Source of the DNA: SIG299 sp964544055
GTDB taxonomy: Bacteria; Bacillota; Clostridia; Lachnospirales; Lachnospiraceae
Direction of reading: 5' to 3'
NCBI GenBank assembly: GCA_964544055.1
Contig: CAZJAA010000012.1
Coordinates: forward strand, 1-64,000
DNA length: 64,000 nucleotides
Made by a program: the position numbers and the translations under genes. The stretch's first letter is position 1, and every line of letters starts with the position of its first letter. The notes below the pieces were generated by a model. The model saw only the letters and a list, made by a program, of their open reading frames with translations. It had not been told where the DNA came from and did no database searches. Below are positions 34,290-43,019 of this stretch, piece after piece.

Positions 34290-35573
34290 ATGTTAGATTT
34301 AAAATTTTTAAGAGAAAATCCGGAAATTGTAAAGCAGAATATCAGAAACAAATTCCAAGACAGTAAGCTTCCATTAGTGGATGAGGTAATTGCTCTGGAT
34401 GCGGAAAGCAGAAGAACCCAGCAGGAAGCCGATAACCTTCGTGCAGAACGAAAGAAGATTTCCAAGGAAATCGGTGCTTTGATGGGAAAAGGCTTAAAGG
34501 AAGAGGCAGAAGATGCCAAGCAGAAAGTAAATGAGTTTGCGGAACGTTTAACAGAACTGGAAGCAAAGGAAGCAGAGCTTGCAGAAAAAGTTAAAAAGAT
34601 TATGATGGTAATTCCCAATATCATCGATCCAAGTGTGCCGATTGGTAAAGATGACAGCGAAAATGTTGAGGTACAAAGATATGGTGAGCCTGTAGTGCCG
34701 GATTTTGAAATTCCGTATCATACCGAGATTATGGAAAAATTCAACGGAATTGACCTTGACAGTGCACGAAGAGTAGCAGGAAATGGCTTTTATTATCTGA
34801 TGGGAGACATTGCCAGACTTCATTCAGCAGTAATTTCCTATGCAAGAGATTTTATGATTAATCGTGGCTTTACTTACTGTGTTCCACCGTTTATGATTCG
34901 TAGTGACGTGGTTACCGGCGTTATGAGCTTTGCAGAAATGGAAGCCATGATGTATAAGATTGAGGGTGAGGATTTATTCTTAATCGGAACCAGTGAGCAT
35001 TCCATGATTGGTAAGTTTATTGATACGATTTTACAGGAAGAGCAGCTTCCGCAGACACTTACCAGCTATTCTCCATGTTTCCGTAAGGAAAAAGGTGCTC
35101 ATGGTATCGAAGAGCGTGGTGTGTACCGTATTCACCAGTTCGAAAAGCAGGAGATGATTGTTGTCTGCAAGCCGGAAGATAGCAAAATGTGGTTTGATAA
35201 GCTGTGGCAGAATACAGTAGATTTATTCCGTTCCATGGATATTCCGGTTCGTACATTGGAGTGCTGTTCCGGTGACTTGGCTGACCTGAAAGTAAAATCC
35301 GTGGATGTGGAAGCATGGTCTCCAAGACAGCAGAAGTACTTTGAAGTAGGAAGCTGTTCCAATCTTGGTGATGCTCAGGCAAGACGTTTGAAAATCCGCA
35401 TCAACGGTGCAGATGGCAAGTATTTTGCACACACTCTGAATAATACGGTAGTGGCACCGCCGAGAATGCTGATCGCTTTCCTGGAAAATAATCTGAATGC
35501 AGACGGAAGTGTAAATATTCCGGTGGCATTACAGCCATATATGGGCGGTATGACTAAAATTGAGGTAAAATAA
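34290..35573 (+). CDS. serS: Seryl-tRNA synthetase
   Basis: 427 aa, class II. N-terminal coiled-coil arm (about 30-110), motif 2 around FRKEKGAHGIEERGVYR near 258, and motif 3 near the C terminus (NNTVVAPPRMLIAFLE). Start MLDLKFLRENPE is canonical, with AGGAGGAAG upstream. Controlled by the preceding T-box. Confidence 0.97.
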   Translation: MLDLKFLRENPEIVKQNIRNKFQDSKLPLVDEVIALDAESRRTQQEADNLRAERKKISKEIGALMGKGLKEEAEDAKQKVNEFAERLTELEAKEAELAEKVKKIMMVIPNIIDPSVPIGKDDSENVEVQRYGEPVVPDFEIPYHTEIMEKFNGIDLDSARRVAGNGFYYLMGDIARLHSAVISYARDFMINRGFTYCVPPFMIRSDVVTGVMSFAEMEAMMYKIEGEDLFLIGTSEHSMIGKFIDTILQEEQLPQTLTSYSPCFRKEKGAHGIEERGVYRIHQFEKQEMIVVCKPEDSKMWFDKLWQNTVDLFRSMDIPVRTLECCSGDLADLKVKSVDVEAWSPRQQKYFEVGSCSNLGDAQARRLKIRINGADGKYFAHTLNNTVVAPPRMLIAFLENNLNADGSVNIPVALQPYMGGMTKIEVK

Positions 35574-35595
35574 AGCTTTCCTGCTAAAGTTTTTC

Positions 35596-35624
35596 TTGCA
35601 ATATGACGAAAAATAAGGTACAAT
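35596..35624 (+). promoter_or_regulatory. Promoter for FliD-like gene
   Basis: TTGCAA, 17 bp, TACAAT. Confidence 0.75.
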
Positions 35625-35720
35625 GAAATTGGTAAAGAGGGTTCTTTGTACCTTGTTTTTCAATAATCAAAGCAAAATTAAAACGTGAGAGATAGAATCG
35701 TAAAGGAAAGGAGTCCGTTT

Positions 35721-36431
35721 ATGAGTAATTCTATTGATACCAGCTATTTAAATCAGTACACAACAACCGACTACAGCAGTCTGTTTGGTTCACTTCCAAA
35801 GACCAGTGAGTCCTCCGACGGCGGTTTGACGAATCTTGCAACAGAATACAATTCTATTCGCAGCGGTTCTTATGGAAAACTGCTTAGTGCTTATTACAAA
35901 AAGATGAACAGCGGTGACAGTGCAACCGAAGCTGTCCAGAAAGAAAATGCTAACCGGAAACTCGTTGGCAGTAATGCCACTTCTTTAAAGAGTGCTGCTA
36001 AAACACTTTCTAAAATGGATTTTAAGGAAGCGTCAGAAGAAGATAGCTTAAAAGCAATCAAGGATTTTGTTTCTTCTTATAACTCGGTAGTGGATACTGC
36101 GGATGATGTAAACAGCAAGGGAATTTTAAGAAATGCGGTTTGGATGACCAATATCACGAAAAAGAGTGCTGGCCTGTTAAGTGAGCTTGGTCTTTCTATC
36201 GGCAAAGATAATAAGCTTTCGTTGGATGAAACAAAGTGGAGTGAGGCAAGTGCAACAACAAAATCTGCTTTATTCCATGGAAAACAGGGTTATGCTGAAA
36301 AAATAATTTACAAAGCAAACCAAATGACTAATTCTTCTGCGGAAAAATCTGCTTATACGGCTTCCGCCTACAAGAGTGATGGCGATTATACGAAGGTTAA
36401 TGCGCAGTCTTTATATGAAGGTCTATTCTAA
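35721..36431 (+). CDS. Small FliD-like (flagellar cap-related) protein, tentative
   Basis: 236 aa, Ser/Thr/Asn-rich, no signal peptide, no cysteine. The central part IKDFVSSYNSVVDTADDV and LGLSIGKDNKLSLDETKW resemble the conserved core of flagellar hook-associated protein 2 (FliD), but the protein is far shorter than FliD and no other flagellar gene is near. Start chosen at AAAGGAAAGGAG. May be an exported or cytoplasmic FliD-domain protein; moderate confidence only. Confidence 0.6.
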   Translation: MSNSIDTSYLNQYTTTDYSSLFGSLPKTSESSDGGLTNLATEYNSIRSGSYGKLLSAYYKKMNSGDSATEAVQKENANRKLVGSNATSLKSAAKTLSKMDFKEASEEDSLKAIKDFVSSYNSVVDTADDVNSKGILRNAVWMTNITKKSAGLLSELGLSIGKDNKLSLDETKWSEASATTKSALFHGKQGYAEKIIYKANQMTNSSAEKSAYTASAYKSDGDYTKVNAQSLYEGLF

Positions 36432-36446
36432 AATAATACATACTTT

Positions 36447-36476
36447 AAAAGCCGGAGAATTTGACTCCGGCTTTTT
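36447..36476 (+). terminator. Terminator
   Basis: AAAAGCCGGAG / CTCCGGCTTTT stem with T5 tail. Confidence 0.92.
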
Positions 36477-36508
36477 GTGTAATAGGAAATTGCGATTTTC
36501 CATTACAT

Positions 36509-36598
36509 AAAAATGCTCCACTTTGAATGTACACTTGCGAGAAAAGAAAATAGTCGCAAGCGAACGTGTTCGGTACGAGAATGTGCAGGATTTCCACT
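36509..36598 (+). repeat. Dispersed structured repeat B, copy 1
   Basis: Aligns with 40715-40799. Shared words: AAAAA-T/C-GCTCCAC, GCAAGCGA, GTTCGG, AGAATG. Stems: CTTGCGA/TCGCAAG (36534-36560) and GTAC/GTGC around GAGAAT (36573-36586). No reading frame. It lies between a terminator and the tRNA-Gly promoter. Confidence 0.65.
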
Positions 36599-36646
36599 AA
36601 AAGTTATAAAAGAAAAGCAGAAAATGCATAAAATTAAAAAAAAGTA

Positions 36647-36675
36647 TTGACAAATCAGAAAAGACGAGGTATTAT
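36647..36675 (+). promoter_or_regulatory. Promoter for tRNA-Gly
   Basis: TTGACA, 17 bp, TATTAT; about 35 bp before the tRNA. Confidence 0.85.
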
Positions 36676-36710
36676 ATTTCTTGTGTTCAGCAGAGCACAA
36701 CATAAGAAAT

Positions 36711-36783
36711 GCGCGAGTGGCTCAGTTGGTGGAGCGCGACCTTGCCAAGGTCGAGGCCGCGGGTTCGAGTCCCGTCTCGCGCT
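36711..36783 (+). tRNA. tRNA-Gly (anticodon GCC)
   Basis: 73 nt cloverleaf: acceptor GCGCGAG/CTCGCGC, D arm GCTC...GAGC, anticodon arm CGACC-TTGCCAA-GGTCG, T arm GCGGG-TTCGAGT-CCCGT, discriminator T. CCA is not encoded. Flanked by its own promoter and terminator. Confidence 0.97.
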
Positions 36784-36794
36784 CTTATTATTTT

Positions 36795-36831
36795 GGCGGA
36801 AACCGTGATAAAAAGCGAGTTTCCGCCATTT
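36795..36831 (+). terminator. Terminator after tRNA-Gly
   Basis: GGCGGAAAC / GTTTCCGCC stem with ATTTTCTTCTCTT tail. Confidence 0.8.
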
Positions 36832-36985
36832 TCTTCTCTTAGAAAAAATGTTGTCAAAATACTGATTTTGTTGTCAGAACATACTTTCCACTTTTTGCTA
36901 TTTATCATTATCAAATTTTAAAGAATCTTCCAGACGTTTCCGCAGTCTGGATAGGAATTGTTTTGACTATAGTGTGTATTTTTTC

Positions 36986-37014
36986 TTGTTTTTCTATCTC
37001 ATATAAGGTAAAAT
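36986..37014 (+). promoter_or_regulatory. Promoter for glf
   Basis: TTGTTT, 17 bp, TAAAAT; leader about 110 nt. Confidence 0.5.
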
Positions 37015-37032
37015 AAAGAAAGAATACAAGCA

Positions 37033-37128
37033 ATGATTATTGATGTCATGGACTGCTTCAATGGAATAGTGTTCCTTGCAGGGATTCCTGTTATCACAAT
37101 TGCTGATATAAAAAAGGAGAAGATGTAA
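37033..37128 (+). CDS. Possible 31-aa leader ORF before glf
   Basis: ATG to TAA frame of 31 codons (MIIDVMDCFNGIVFLAGIPV at its start) with a hydrophobic middle, ending 2 nt before the glf start; its own end carries the glf ribosome binding site. Its upstream AAGAAAG is a weak ribosome binding site. May be chance. Confidence 0.25.
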   Translation: MIIDVMDCFNGIVFLAGIPVITIADIKKEKM

Positions 37129-37130
37129 TA

Positions 37131-38243
37131 ATGTATGATTATCTAATTGTAGGTGCCGGTTTATTTGGTGCAGTATTTGCACATGAAGCAAAAAAAGCAG
37201 GCAAGCAGGTGCTTGTGATTGACAAGCGTCCACAGATTGCCGGAAATATTTACACAGAGGAGGTTGACGGAATTAACGTGCATAAATATGGGGCGCACAT
37301 TTTTCATACTTCTGACAAAAAGATTTGGGATTATGTGCAGCAGTTTGCAGAATTTAACCGTTATACCAATTCTCCGGTGGCACGATATAAGGATGAGCTT
37401 TATAATCTGCCGTTTAACATGAACACATTCAGCAGAATGTGGGGAGTAAAAACGCCTGCAGAGGCAAAGGCAAAGATTGAGGAACAGAAAAAAAAGGCGG
37501 GTATCACTGAGCCAAAAAATCTGGAAGAACAGGGAATCAGTCTGGTTGGTCGTGATATTTATGAAAAGCTTGTAAAAGGCTATACAGAAAAACAGTGGGG
37601 CAGACGGGCTACAGAACTTCCGAACTTTATTATCAAACGTCTTCCAGTGCGCTTTGTGTATGACAATAACTATTTTAATGATTTGTATCAGGGAATCCCC
37701 GTAGGAGGCTATACAAAACTTGTAGAGCGGATGCTGGAGGGAATAGAAGTACGTCTGAATACCGATTTTTTTGCGAATCGTTTGGACCTGGAGCAGGAGG
37801 CAAAAAAGGTAGTGTTCACCGGTATGATAGATGAGTATTTTGAGTATTGCTTTGGGGAACTGGAATATCGCAGCCTGCGTTTTGAAACCGAAGAACTTGC
37901 GGAGGAAAATTATCAGGGTAATGCGGTAGTCAATTATACGGAGTACGAAGTGCCGTATACAAGAATTATTGAGCATAAGCACTTTGAGTTTGGCTGTCAG
38001 AACGGCAATTATAATCCGAAAACTGTTATTACAAAAGAGTATCCGGCTGCATGGAAAAAAGGAGAAGAACCGTATTATCCGATGAATGATGAAAAAAACA
38101 ATGCTCTGTTTGCAAAATATAAGGAAATGGCAGAGGCACAGGATAATGTGATTTTCGGTGGCAGACTTGGTATGTACAAATATTTTGATATGCATCAGGT
38201 GATCAACGTGGCATTGAAGTGTGCGGAAAAAGAATTGCTGTAA
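37131..38243 (+). CDS. glf: UDP-galactopyranose mutase
   Basis: 370 aa. Converts UDP-galactopyranose to UDP-galactofuranose with reduced FAD, for cell-surface galactan. FAD site DYLIVGAGLFGAVFAHEA at the N terminus, GAHIFHTSDKKIWDYV near 60, GGYTKLVERML near 195, YTRIIEHKHFE near 280, and FGGRLGMYKYFDMHQV near 343-358. All catalytic-site segments are present. Start follows AAAGGAG. Stands alone, not inside a visible polysaccharide cluster. Confidence 0.96.
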   Translation: MYDYLIVGAGLFGAVFAHEAKKAGKQVLVIDKRPQIAGNIYTEEVDGINVHKYGAHIFHTSDKKIWDYVQQFAEFNRYTNSPVARYKDELYNLPFNMNTFSRMWGVKTPAEAKAKIEEQKKKAGITEPKNLEEQGISLVGRDIYEKLVKGYTEKQWGRRATELPNFIIKRLPVRFVYDNNYFNDLYQGIPVGGYTKLVERMLEGIEVRLNTDFFANRLDLEQEAKKVVFTGMIDEYFEYCFGELEYRSLRFETEELAEENYQGNAVVNYTEYEVPYTRIIEHKHFEFGCQNGNYNPKTVITKEYPAAWKKGEEPYYPMNDEKNNALFAKYKEMAEAQDNVIFGGRLGMYKYFDMHQVINVALKCAEKELL

Positions 38244-38285
38244 CCACTGGAAAATGCCGGTTTCAGCCATACATGTTAAATAATG

Positions 38286-40244
38286 TCAAATATGGGCAGA
38301 ACCCGGATTAAGCAGTGTGTATTCCTTGTAGGTAAGCCCAAATAATTCTGCTATCCTATTGTCTAACCTCTGATAAATAGAGGAAAATTCATCCGAGGTT
38401 TCTTTTAGGGACATTAACTGGTCTACAAGACAGACAATGCTTCGCTGGGTGGATTTGTCGGCAAGCGGAATGGGAAGCTGTTCAATATGGGAGCGCAGTA
38501 CTTTTATGGAATGAAATTTCTTTTCAAATATAAATTGTGCTGCACTGGAATTTAATATAGCAAGCACATACTTTACAGAAAGTTCCGGTAGTTTTGGAAT
38601 CAGTATATTGCAGCTGTTTAAGGAAAGCAGTCCGGTGTCATCAAAAGCAAAAATAAGACGGCGGTTGATAAAACGATAAAAAAGTTTTTCAGGAGTGCGG
38701 TATAAGCTTTCTGGTGCAACTTGTTGAAATTGCTCCGGCACAAACTTTATGTAGGCAGAGGGGGAACCAACGTGGTATTTGCGGATATCATTTCCTTTGA
38801 TAATCGGTTCCAGTCCGGGAGCCGGAGCAGCAGAAAGCATAGCGGAATTGTTTCCAGTGACGATTCCAAGCGCAAAATCTGCATGGTCTACAAGTGTAGT
38901 ACAATGAGGGCATGAAAGTAGCTTTTCAAGCAGAAGATATTCCTCGTCCGTCATGGAAAAGGAAAAATAATCAGCATGAAATATATGTTCTACCGAAGTA
39001 GAAAAACAGCTTCCGTTCTGCCGGGTTATGGTAACATCTTTAAAAAAGGGCTTTTCGGTATTTTTGACAATGTTCAGTAAAATACTTGGGCAGTGAACAT
39101 CTTCAAAAACTTCTCCGAGATAGTCTATAGAGAGGACGGAAGTATCTTTTAGCAGCAGTTCCCGTATTCTGCGGTGACTTTTTACGGTTAAAAATGCTTC
39201 CGGCAAAATAAAGGTGAGGCTGCCATTTGCGGACAGGTGTTTCAGTGCTTGCTCGGTAAATAAATCAAAGGTTTCGATTGAAGTACCGGAAGCACAAAAA
39301 AAGCTATTTTGATATTTTATTCTTGCTTCTGTAGAAAGCATAGCACCCCAGGGCGGATTGCCAAGAATAATATCATATTTGAAATCGGTGTTTTCTAAAA
39401 AATCGGAAACAGTAATATTTCTTTGTAATAATTCCATTTCTTTTGTAGTGTTAAGATGGTATTTTAGTGCAAGGTTGATGCGTGTAAGTATGACACTGAC
39501 CGGATTGATGTCGTTGCCATGAATATTTTTTAACGGGATATTTTTAGGCAAATTAAGTAAAAAAATTCCTGTGCCACAGCTTGGATCCAGAATGCTTTTT
39601 GTGTGGTCAAGCCTGTTTGAAACTCTAGAAATCAAGCGTGCAGCAAGAACCCCGGGTGTGTAATATGAGCCCGTTTTCTTGCGGTTGCGGAGCGTACAAA
39701 GAGACTGATAAAGGCAGCCAAGAGTATCTTCCGTCTTTGAATATTGATAAGAAATTTCAAAAAGCGCAGGGCTATACTGCTTTAACAAAGATAAGTTTTT
39801 ACGGGAAACAAGATGGTCTAAAAAGGGCTCGTAAAGAATCGTTGTATTGTAGCCGGCGGATAAAATTAATTGTTCTGCACAGGCACGAAGCATTCCGGAA
39901 AGCAGTAAATCATTTACGGTAAGCTGTTTCTTTTCTATGGTTTTACAAAGTATGGTTATGGCAGCAGAGTTTTTTGAACCTTCCGGAAGATATGAGTTGT
40001 AGGAAACGGTTCCCTGAACTAAGGACTTGTTTCGTCGCTTTTTTAACCCGGGCAAAGTTCCGTCGGAAAGAGACTTTTGGTAAGAAAGCAGTAAAGCTTC
40101 CGAAAATGCAATGCGATTACCCAGATGAGAGTCTGCTGTCAGACGACCGGATTTTAACCAGTTTCGTCCAGTGGCTGTAGAAATGGAAAGAAACTCACAT
40201 GCTTCTTTCAAGGTATATAATTTATTTGGTGTATTTTGTATCAT
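38286..40244 (-). CDS. Adenine-specific DNA methyltransferase with N-terminal HTH (orphan, TaqI/Eco57I-like)
   Basis: 652 aa. N terminus holds a MerR/excisionase-type helix-turn-helix (LYTLKEACEFLSISTATGRN, residues 7-26). SAM motif I LDPSCGTGIFLL near residue 230 and catalytic NPPW (ILGNPPWGAM) near 300. The C-terminal 200 residues with LNSSAAQFIFEKKF and SHIEQLPIP are a TaqI-like target-recognition region. No endonuclease gene is next to it, although a fused nuclease cannot be ruled out. ATG at 40244 is chosen for the GGAAGG upstream; an in-frame ATG at 40292 lacks one. A 13-bp dyad lies in its leader. Confidence 0.87.
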   Translation of the reverse strand: MIQNTPNKLYTLKEACEFLSISTATGRNWLKSGRLTADSHLGNRIAFSEALLLSYQKSLSDGTLPGLKKRRNKSLVQGTVSYNSYLPEGSKNSAAITILCKTIEKKQLTVNDLLLSGMLRACAEQLILSAGYNTTILYEPFLDHLVSRKNLSLLKQYSPALFEISYQYSKTEDTLGCLYQSLCTLRNRKKTGSYYTPGVLAARLISRVSNRLDHTKSILDPSCGTGIFLLNLPKNIPLKNIHGNDINPVSVILTRINLALKYHLNTTKEMELLQRNITVSDFLENTDFKYDIILGNPPWGAMLSTEARIKYQNSFFCASGTSIETFDLFTEQALKHLSANGSLTFILPEAFLTVKSHRRIRELLLKDTSVLSIDYLGEVFEDVHCPSILLNIVKNTEKPFFKDVTITRQNGSCFSTSVEHIFHADYFSFSMTDEEYLLLEKLLSCPHCTTLVDHADFALGIVTGNNSAMLSAAPAPGLEPIIKGNDIRKYHVGSPSAYIKFVPEQFQQVAPESLYRTPEKLFYRFINRRLIFAFDDTGLLSLNSCNILIPKLPELSVKYVLAILNSSAAQFIFEKKFHSIKVLRSHIEQLPIPLADKSTQRSIVCLVDQLMSLKETSDEFSSIYQRLDNRIAELFGLTYKEYTLLNPGSAHI

Positions 40245-40295
40245 TTTTGCGTTCCTTCCAAGGAAAAATGTACTGTGTCCTGTCTTTATCAAGAA

Positions 40296-40308
40296 ACAGA
40301 CCGTCTGT
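40296..40308. promoter_or_regulatory. Dyad upstream of methyltransferase
   Basis: ACAGAC-C-GTCTGT perfect inverted repeat 52 bp before the methyltransferase start. Could be bound by that protein's own HTH domain or by another regulator; inference only. Confidence 0.4.
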
Positions 40309-40388
40309 GACAGCGAATTAACTATATGGATATAACCAATAGTTTTATTATGGAAGAGAAAGTTTGATAAGTCAAGAGAGAAAACTAC

Positions 40389-40417
40389 TTGACAAAAAAA
40401 AAATAACTGATTATAAT
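40389..40417 (+). promoter_or_regulatory. Promoter for tyrS
   Basis: TTGACA, 17 bp, TATAAT: consensus. Confidence 0.92.
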
Positions 40418-40419
40418 GA

Positions 40420-40694
40420 CACTATCAAAAACGATGATAGGAAGAAGTAGTGATGAACTATCCTTACAGAAAGCAGCCGGCAGATGAGAGGAGCAAGGTA
40501 ACCCATCATGAATACATCTTGGAGTTGCACACCGAAAAGAAATGAGTAGGCTGTGACGGCAGACAACCGTTATCGTGTCAGAGTATCGCACTGGCTGTAC
40601 TTGCTAAGGTAAATGGCGTGAGCCATTTATAAATTAAGGTGGTAACACGAGGTAAATTCAGACTTCGTCCTTAACTTAGGACGAAGTTTTTTTA
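40420..40694 (+). promoter_or_regulatory. T-box leader of tyrS
   Basis: T-box AAGGTGGTAACACGAGG at 40636-40652, tyrosine specifier TAC followed by A at 40513-40515 in ATGAATACATCTTGG, Stem I features AGAGGAGCAAGG, and a terminator directly after. Senses uncharged tRNA-Tyr. Confidence 0.93.
40662..40693 (+). terminator. T-box terminator of tyrS leader
   Basis: ACTTCGTCCT / AGGACGAAGT perfect 10-bp stem plus T run. Confidence 0.93.
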
Positions 40695-40714
40695 GTTGAG
40701 AAAATCCTATCGAA

Positions 40715-40799
40715 TAAAAACGCTCCACAAGGAAGCCACTCGTGCAAAGTCGTAATTGCTGCAAGCGACCACGTTCGGCGCAAGAATGCGCCTTATGGT
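40715..40799 (+). repeat. Dispersed structured repeat B, copy 2
   Basis: Second copy of the element at 36509-36598, here between the tyrS T-box terminator and tyrS. The small hairpin is GCGC-aagaat-GCGC (40778-40791); compared with GTAC/GTGC of copy 1, two base pairs changed while pairing was kept. Confidence 0.65.
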
Positions 40800-40869
40800 A
40801 ATATTCTTAATTTTATTTTAAGATTTAAGTTAGCAAGAGAGCACAAGCAAATATAAGGAGGAAAAAGCA

Positions 40870-42096
40870 ATGACAGTTTATGATGAATTAGTCGCAAGAG
40901 GTCTGATTGCACAGGTAACAGACGAAGAAGAAATCAAGAACATGATTAACAATGGCAAGGCGGTATTTTACATTGGCTTTGATCCAACAGCAGACAGTCT
41001 GCATGTAGGTCATTTTATGGCTCTCTGCTTAATGAAGAGACTGCAAATGGCAGGAAATAAGCCGATTGCCCTGATTGGCGGTGGTACAGCTATGATTGGT
41101 GATCCATCCGGGCGAACCGATATGCGTCAGATGATGACAACAGAAACCATTGCACACAATTGTGAATGTTTCAAACAGCAGATGAGCAGATTCATTGATT
41201 TTTCAGAAGGAAAGGCAATGATGGTAAACAATGCTGACTGGCTGATGGGCTTAAATTACATTGAAGTGCTTCGCAAGGTTGGCCCACATTTTTCTGTAAA
41301 TCGTATGCTGACAGCAGAATGTTACAAACAGAGAATGGAAAGAGGGTTAAGCTTTTTAGAGTTTAACTACATGATTATGCAGAGCTATGACTTCCTTGCC
41401 TTGTTTCAGAAATATGGCTGTAATATGCAGTTTGGTGGCGATGACCAGTGGAGCAATATGCTCGGAGGCACAGAGCTTATCCGTAGAAAGCTTGGAAAAG
41501 ATGCATATGCCATGACTATTAATCTTCTGCTGAATTCTGAAGGAAAGAAGATGGGAAAGACACAGTCCGGTGCTGTATGGCTTGATCCTAATAAGACTTC
41601 ACCGTTTGAATTTTTCCAGTATTGGAGAAATGTTGGGGATCAGGACGTTATCAAGTGTTTGAAAATGTTAACGTTCCTTCCGTTAGAAGAAATCGAAAAG
41701 ATGGAAAGCTGGGAAGGCAGTCAGTTAAATCAGGCAAAGGAAATTCTGGCATTTGAATTAACCAAGCTGGTACACGGAGAAGACGAGGCAACAAAGGCAT
41801 TAGAAGCCTCCAAGGCACTGTTTGCAAATGGCGGAAGTCTGGAAAATATGCCGACGACGGAGCTTTCCGAGGATAAACTGAAGGATGGCGCAATTGACAT
41901 TATTTCCATGCTGGTTGAAGCCGGTATGGTAGCAACACGTTCGGAAGCAAGACGTGCGATTGAACAGGGCGGTGTAACAGCTGATGGAGAAAAGGTGACG
42001 GATATTAATCAGAAATATACCAGAGAAGAATTATCGGGTGAAGGCAAAATTATAAAGAAAGGCAAGAAGAATTTCAACCGAATTATTGTAAAATAA
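40870..42096 (+). CDS. tyrS: Tyrosyl-tRNA synthetase
   Basis: 408 aa, class I. HIGH-like PTADSLHVGHFM near residue 37, tyrosine-binding YDFLALFQKYGCNMQFGGDDQW near 175, KMSKS-like KMGKTQSG near 230, and an S4 RNA-binding domain at the C terminus (from about 340). Start has AAGGAGG. Regulated by the T-box. Confidence 0.97.
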   Translation: MTVYDELVARGLIAQVTDEEEIKNMINNGKAVFYIGFDPTADSLHVGHFMALCLMKRLQMAGNKPIALIGGGTAMIGDPSGRTDMRQMMTTETIAHNCECFKQQMSRFIDFSEGKAMMVNNADWLMGLNYIEVLRKVGPHFSVNRMLTAECYKQRMERGLSFLEFNYMIMQSYDFLALFQKYGCNMQFGGDDQWSNMLGGTELIRRKLGKDAYAMTINLLLNSEGKKMGKTQSGAVWLDPNKTSPFEFFQYWRNVGDQDVIKCLKMLTFLPLEEIEKMESWEGSQLNQAKEILAFELTKLVHGEDEATKALEASKALFANGGSLENMPTTELSEDKLKDGAIDIISMLVEAGMVATRSEARRAIEQGGVTADGEKVTDINQKYTREELSGEGKIIKKGKKNFNRIIVK

Positions 42097-42098
42097 TC

Positions 42099-42147
42099 AA
42101 AAATTGCTCATTTTTGTGAAAAAGTAACAAAAATGAGCAATTTTTTT
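42099..42147 (+). terminator. Terminator after tyrS
   Basis: AAAATTGCTCATTTTTGT pairs with ACAAAAATGAGCAATTTT, about 18 bp, with T7. Confidence 0.93.
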
Positions 42148-42172
42148 GTGCAAGTTTATAAGCAGAAAATTC

Positions 42173-42201
42173 TTTACAAAATTAAAAACACGCGATATTA
42201 T
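42173..42201 (+). promoter_or_regulatory. Promoter for Tad/Flp-like operon
   Basis: TTTACA, 17 bp, TATTAT. The leader to the first start codon is about 230 nt. Confidence 0.6.
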
Positions 42202-42231
42202 ATTAACAGGTAGAGAACATGTCAGTTACAC

Positions 42232-42289
42232 AATCCCTAAAACATATTCTTTACTAAAATCCCTATTACAGTTCAGTGAAAAATCCCTA
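42232..42289 (+). repeat. Three AATCCCTA direct repeats in the Tad-like operon leader
   Basis: AATCCCTA at 42232, 42258 and 42282 (spacing 26 and 24), with a related ATTCCCTA farther on near 42400. They lie just downstream of the promoter and could be regulator or RNA-binding sites. Confidence 0.5.
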
Positions 42290-42437
42290 AAAAATAATAT
42301 TTTCTTGTCTGAAAAGACGTCAATCAGGCAATGGAGTTGTGGGCAGTTCTATATGTATTAATAATATGGCCCATATTCAGCAATTCTTTATTCAAATTTA
42401 TTCCCTACAAAGCCAAAATAAGCGAAGGAGGTCAGAA

Positions 42438-43019
42438 GTGAACAAAGGATACAGAAAAAAAATCTGGAAACGTACCGGTGTTTTTTTCATGGTATTTATA
42501 GTGGCAGCAGAGTTTTCTTTACTCATGCTTGGATACAGAAAACTGGAAATCAGCAAAGCTGAGAGTCGACTCCTCAAGGAACAGCTCTATGCATATGAAC
42601 TGGCAGAGAAAAAAGCGGAAACATTGAAAGATGTCAGAGAAGTTTTTTTATCAGAGGTGGAGCTTTCTGCTTATTTGCAGGCGGGTGATATGGTTGATAT
42701 CCGAATACGTTATTTTAACGCTGAGGACTATATTGTCCTATCCGGCAAGACTCTGGTACAATGCGAGGCAGGGCATGGTGTTGTTCTTCTGCTGACAGAA
42801 GAAGAAATTTTATCTGTTTCATCTGCCATTGCAGATTGCGGAACATATGAAAATACCAGATTGTATGCGGTAGAATATCCGGATGAAATACAACAGGGCG
42901 GAGGAAGTACGAACTATATTTCCAGCCTGGAAATACTTGCGATGCTGGAAAAAGAAACAACAGAAGGAGAACGCCGGCTTGCATTGGAACAGCGGCTGGC
43001 AAAAGAAAAAAATGAATAA
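42438..43019 (+). CDS. CpaB/SAF-domain-like Flp pilus assembly protein
   Basis: 193 aa, GTG start preceded by AAGGAGG. One N-terminal membrane span (VFFMVFIVAAEFSLLMLGY), then a short coiled stretch and a RcpC/CpaB-like core: EVELSAYLQAGDMVDIRIRY, DYIVLSGKTLV, VVLLLTEEEILSVSSAIAD. This matches reduced CpaB proteins of Gram-positive Flp loci. First gene of a twelve-gene operon. Likely acts at the outer face of the membrane. Confidence 0.75.
   Translation: MNKGYRKKIWKRTGVFFMVFIVAAEFSLLMLGYRKLEISKAESRLLKEQLYAYELAEKKAETLKDVREVFLSEVELSAYLQAGDMVDIRIRYFNAEDYIVLSGKTLVQCEAGHGVVLLLTEEEILSVSSAIADCGTYENTRLYAVEYPDEIQQGGGSTNYISSLEILAMLEKETTEGERRLALEQRLAKEKNE

Noticed and set aside
37161..38270. 369-aa minus-strand reading frame across glf
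   Set aside because: Exact antisense of an intact UDP-galactopyranose mutase; composition is that of a reverse-complement frame.
42146..42361. 71-aa reading frame before the Tad-like operon
   Set aside because: Starts in the tyrS terminator T run and spans the promoter; no ribosome site.
42240..42437. c-di-GMP (GEMM) riboswitch before the Tad-like operon
   Set aside because: Lacks the GEMM core words and tetraloop-receptor pattern; only a small TTGTCTG/CAGGCAA hairpin is seen.
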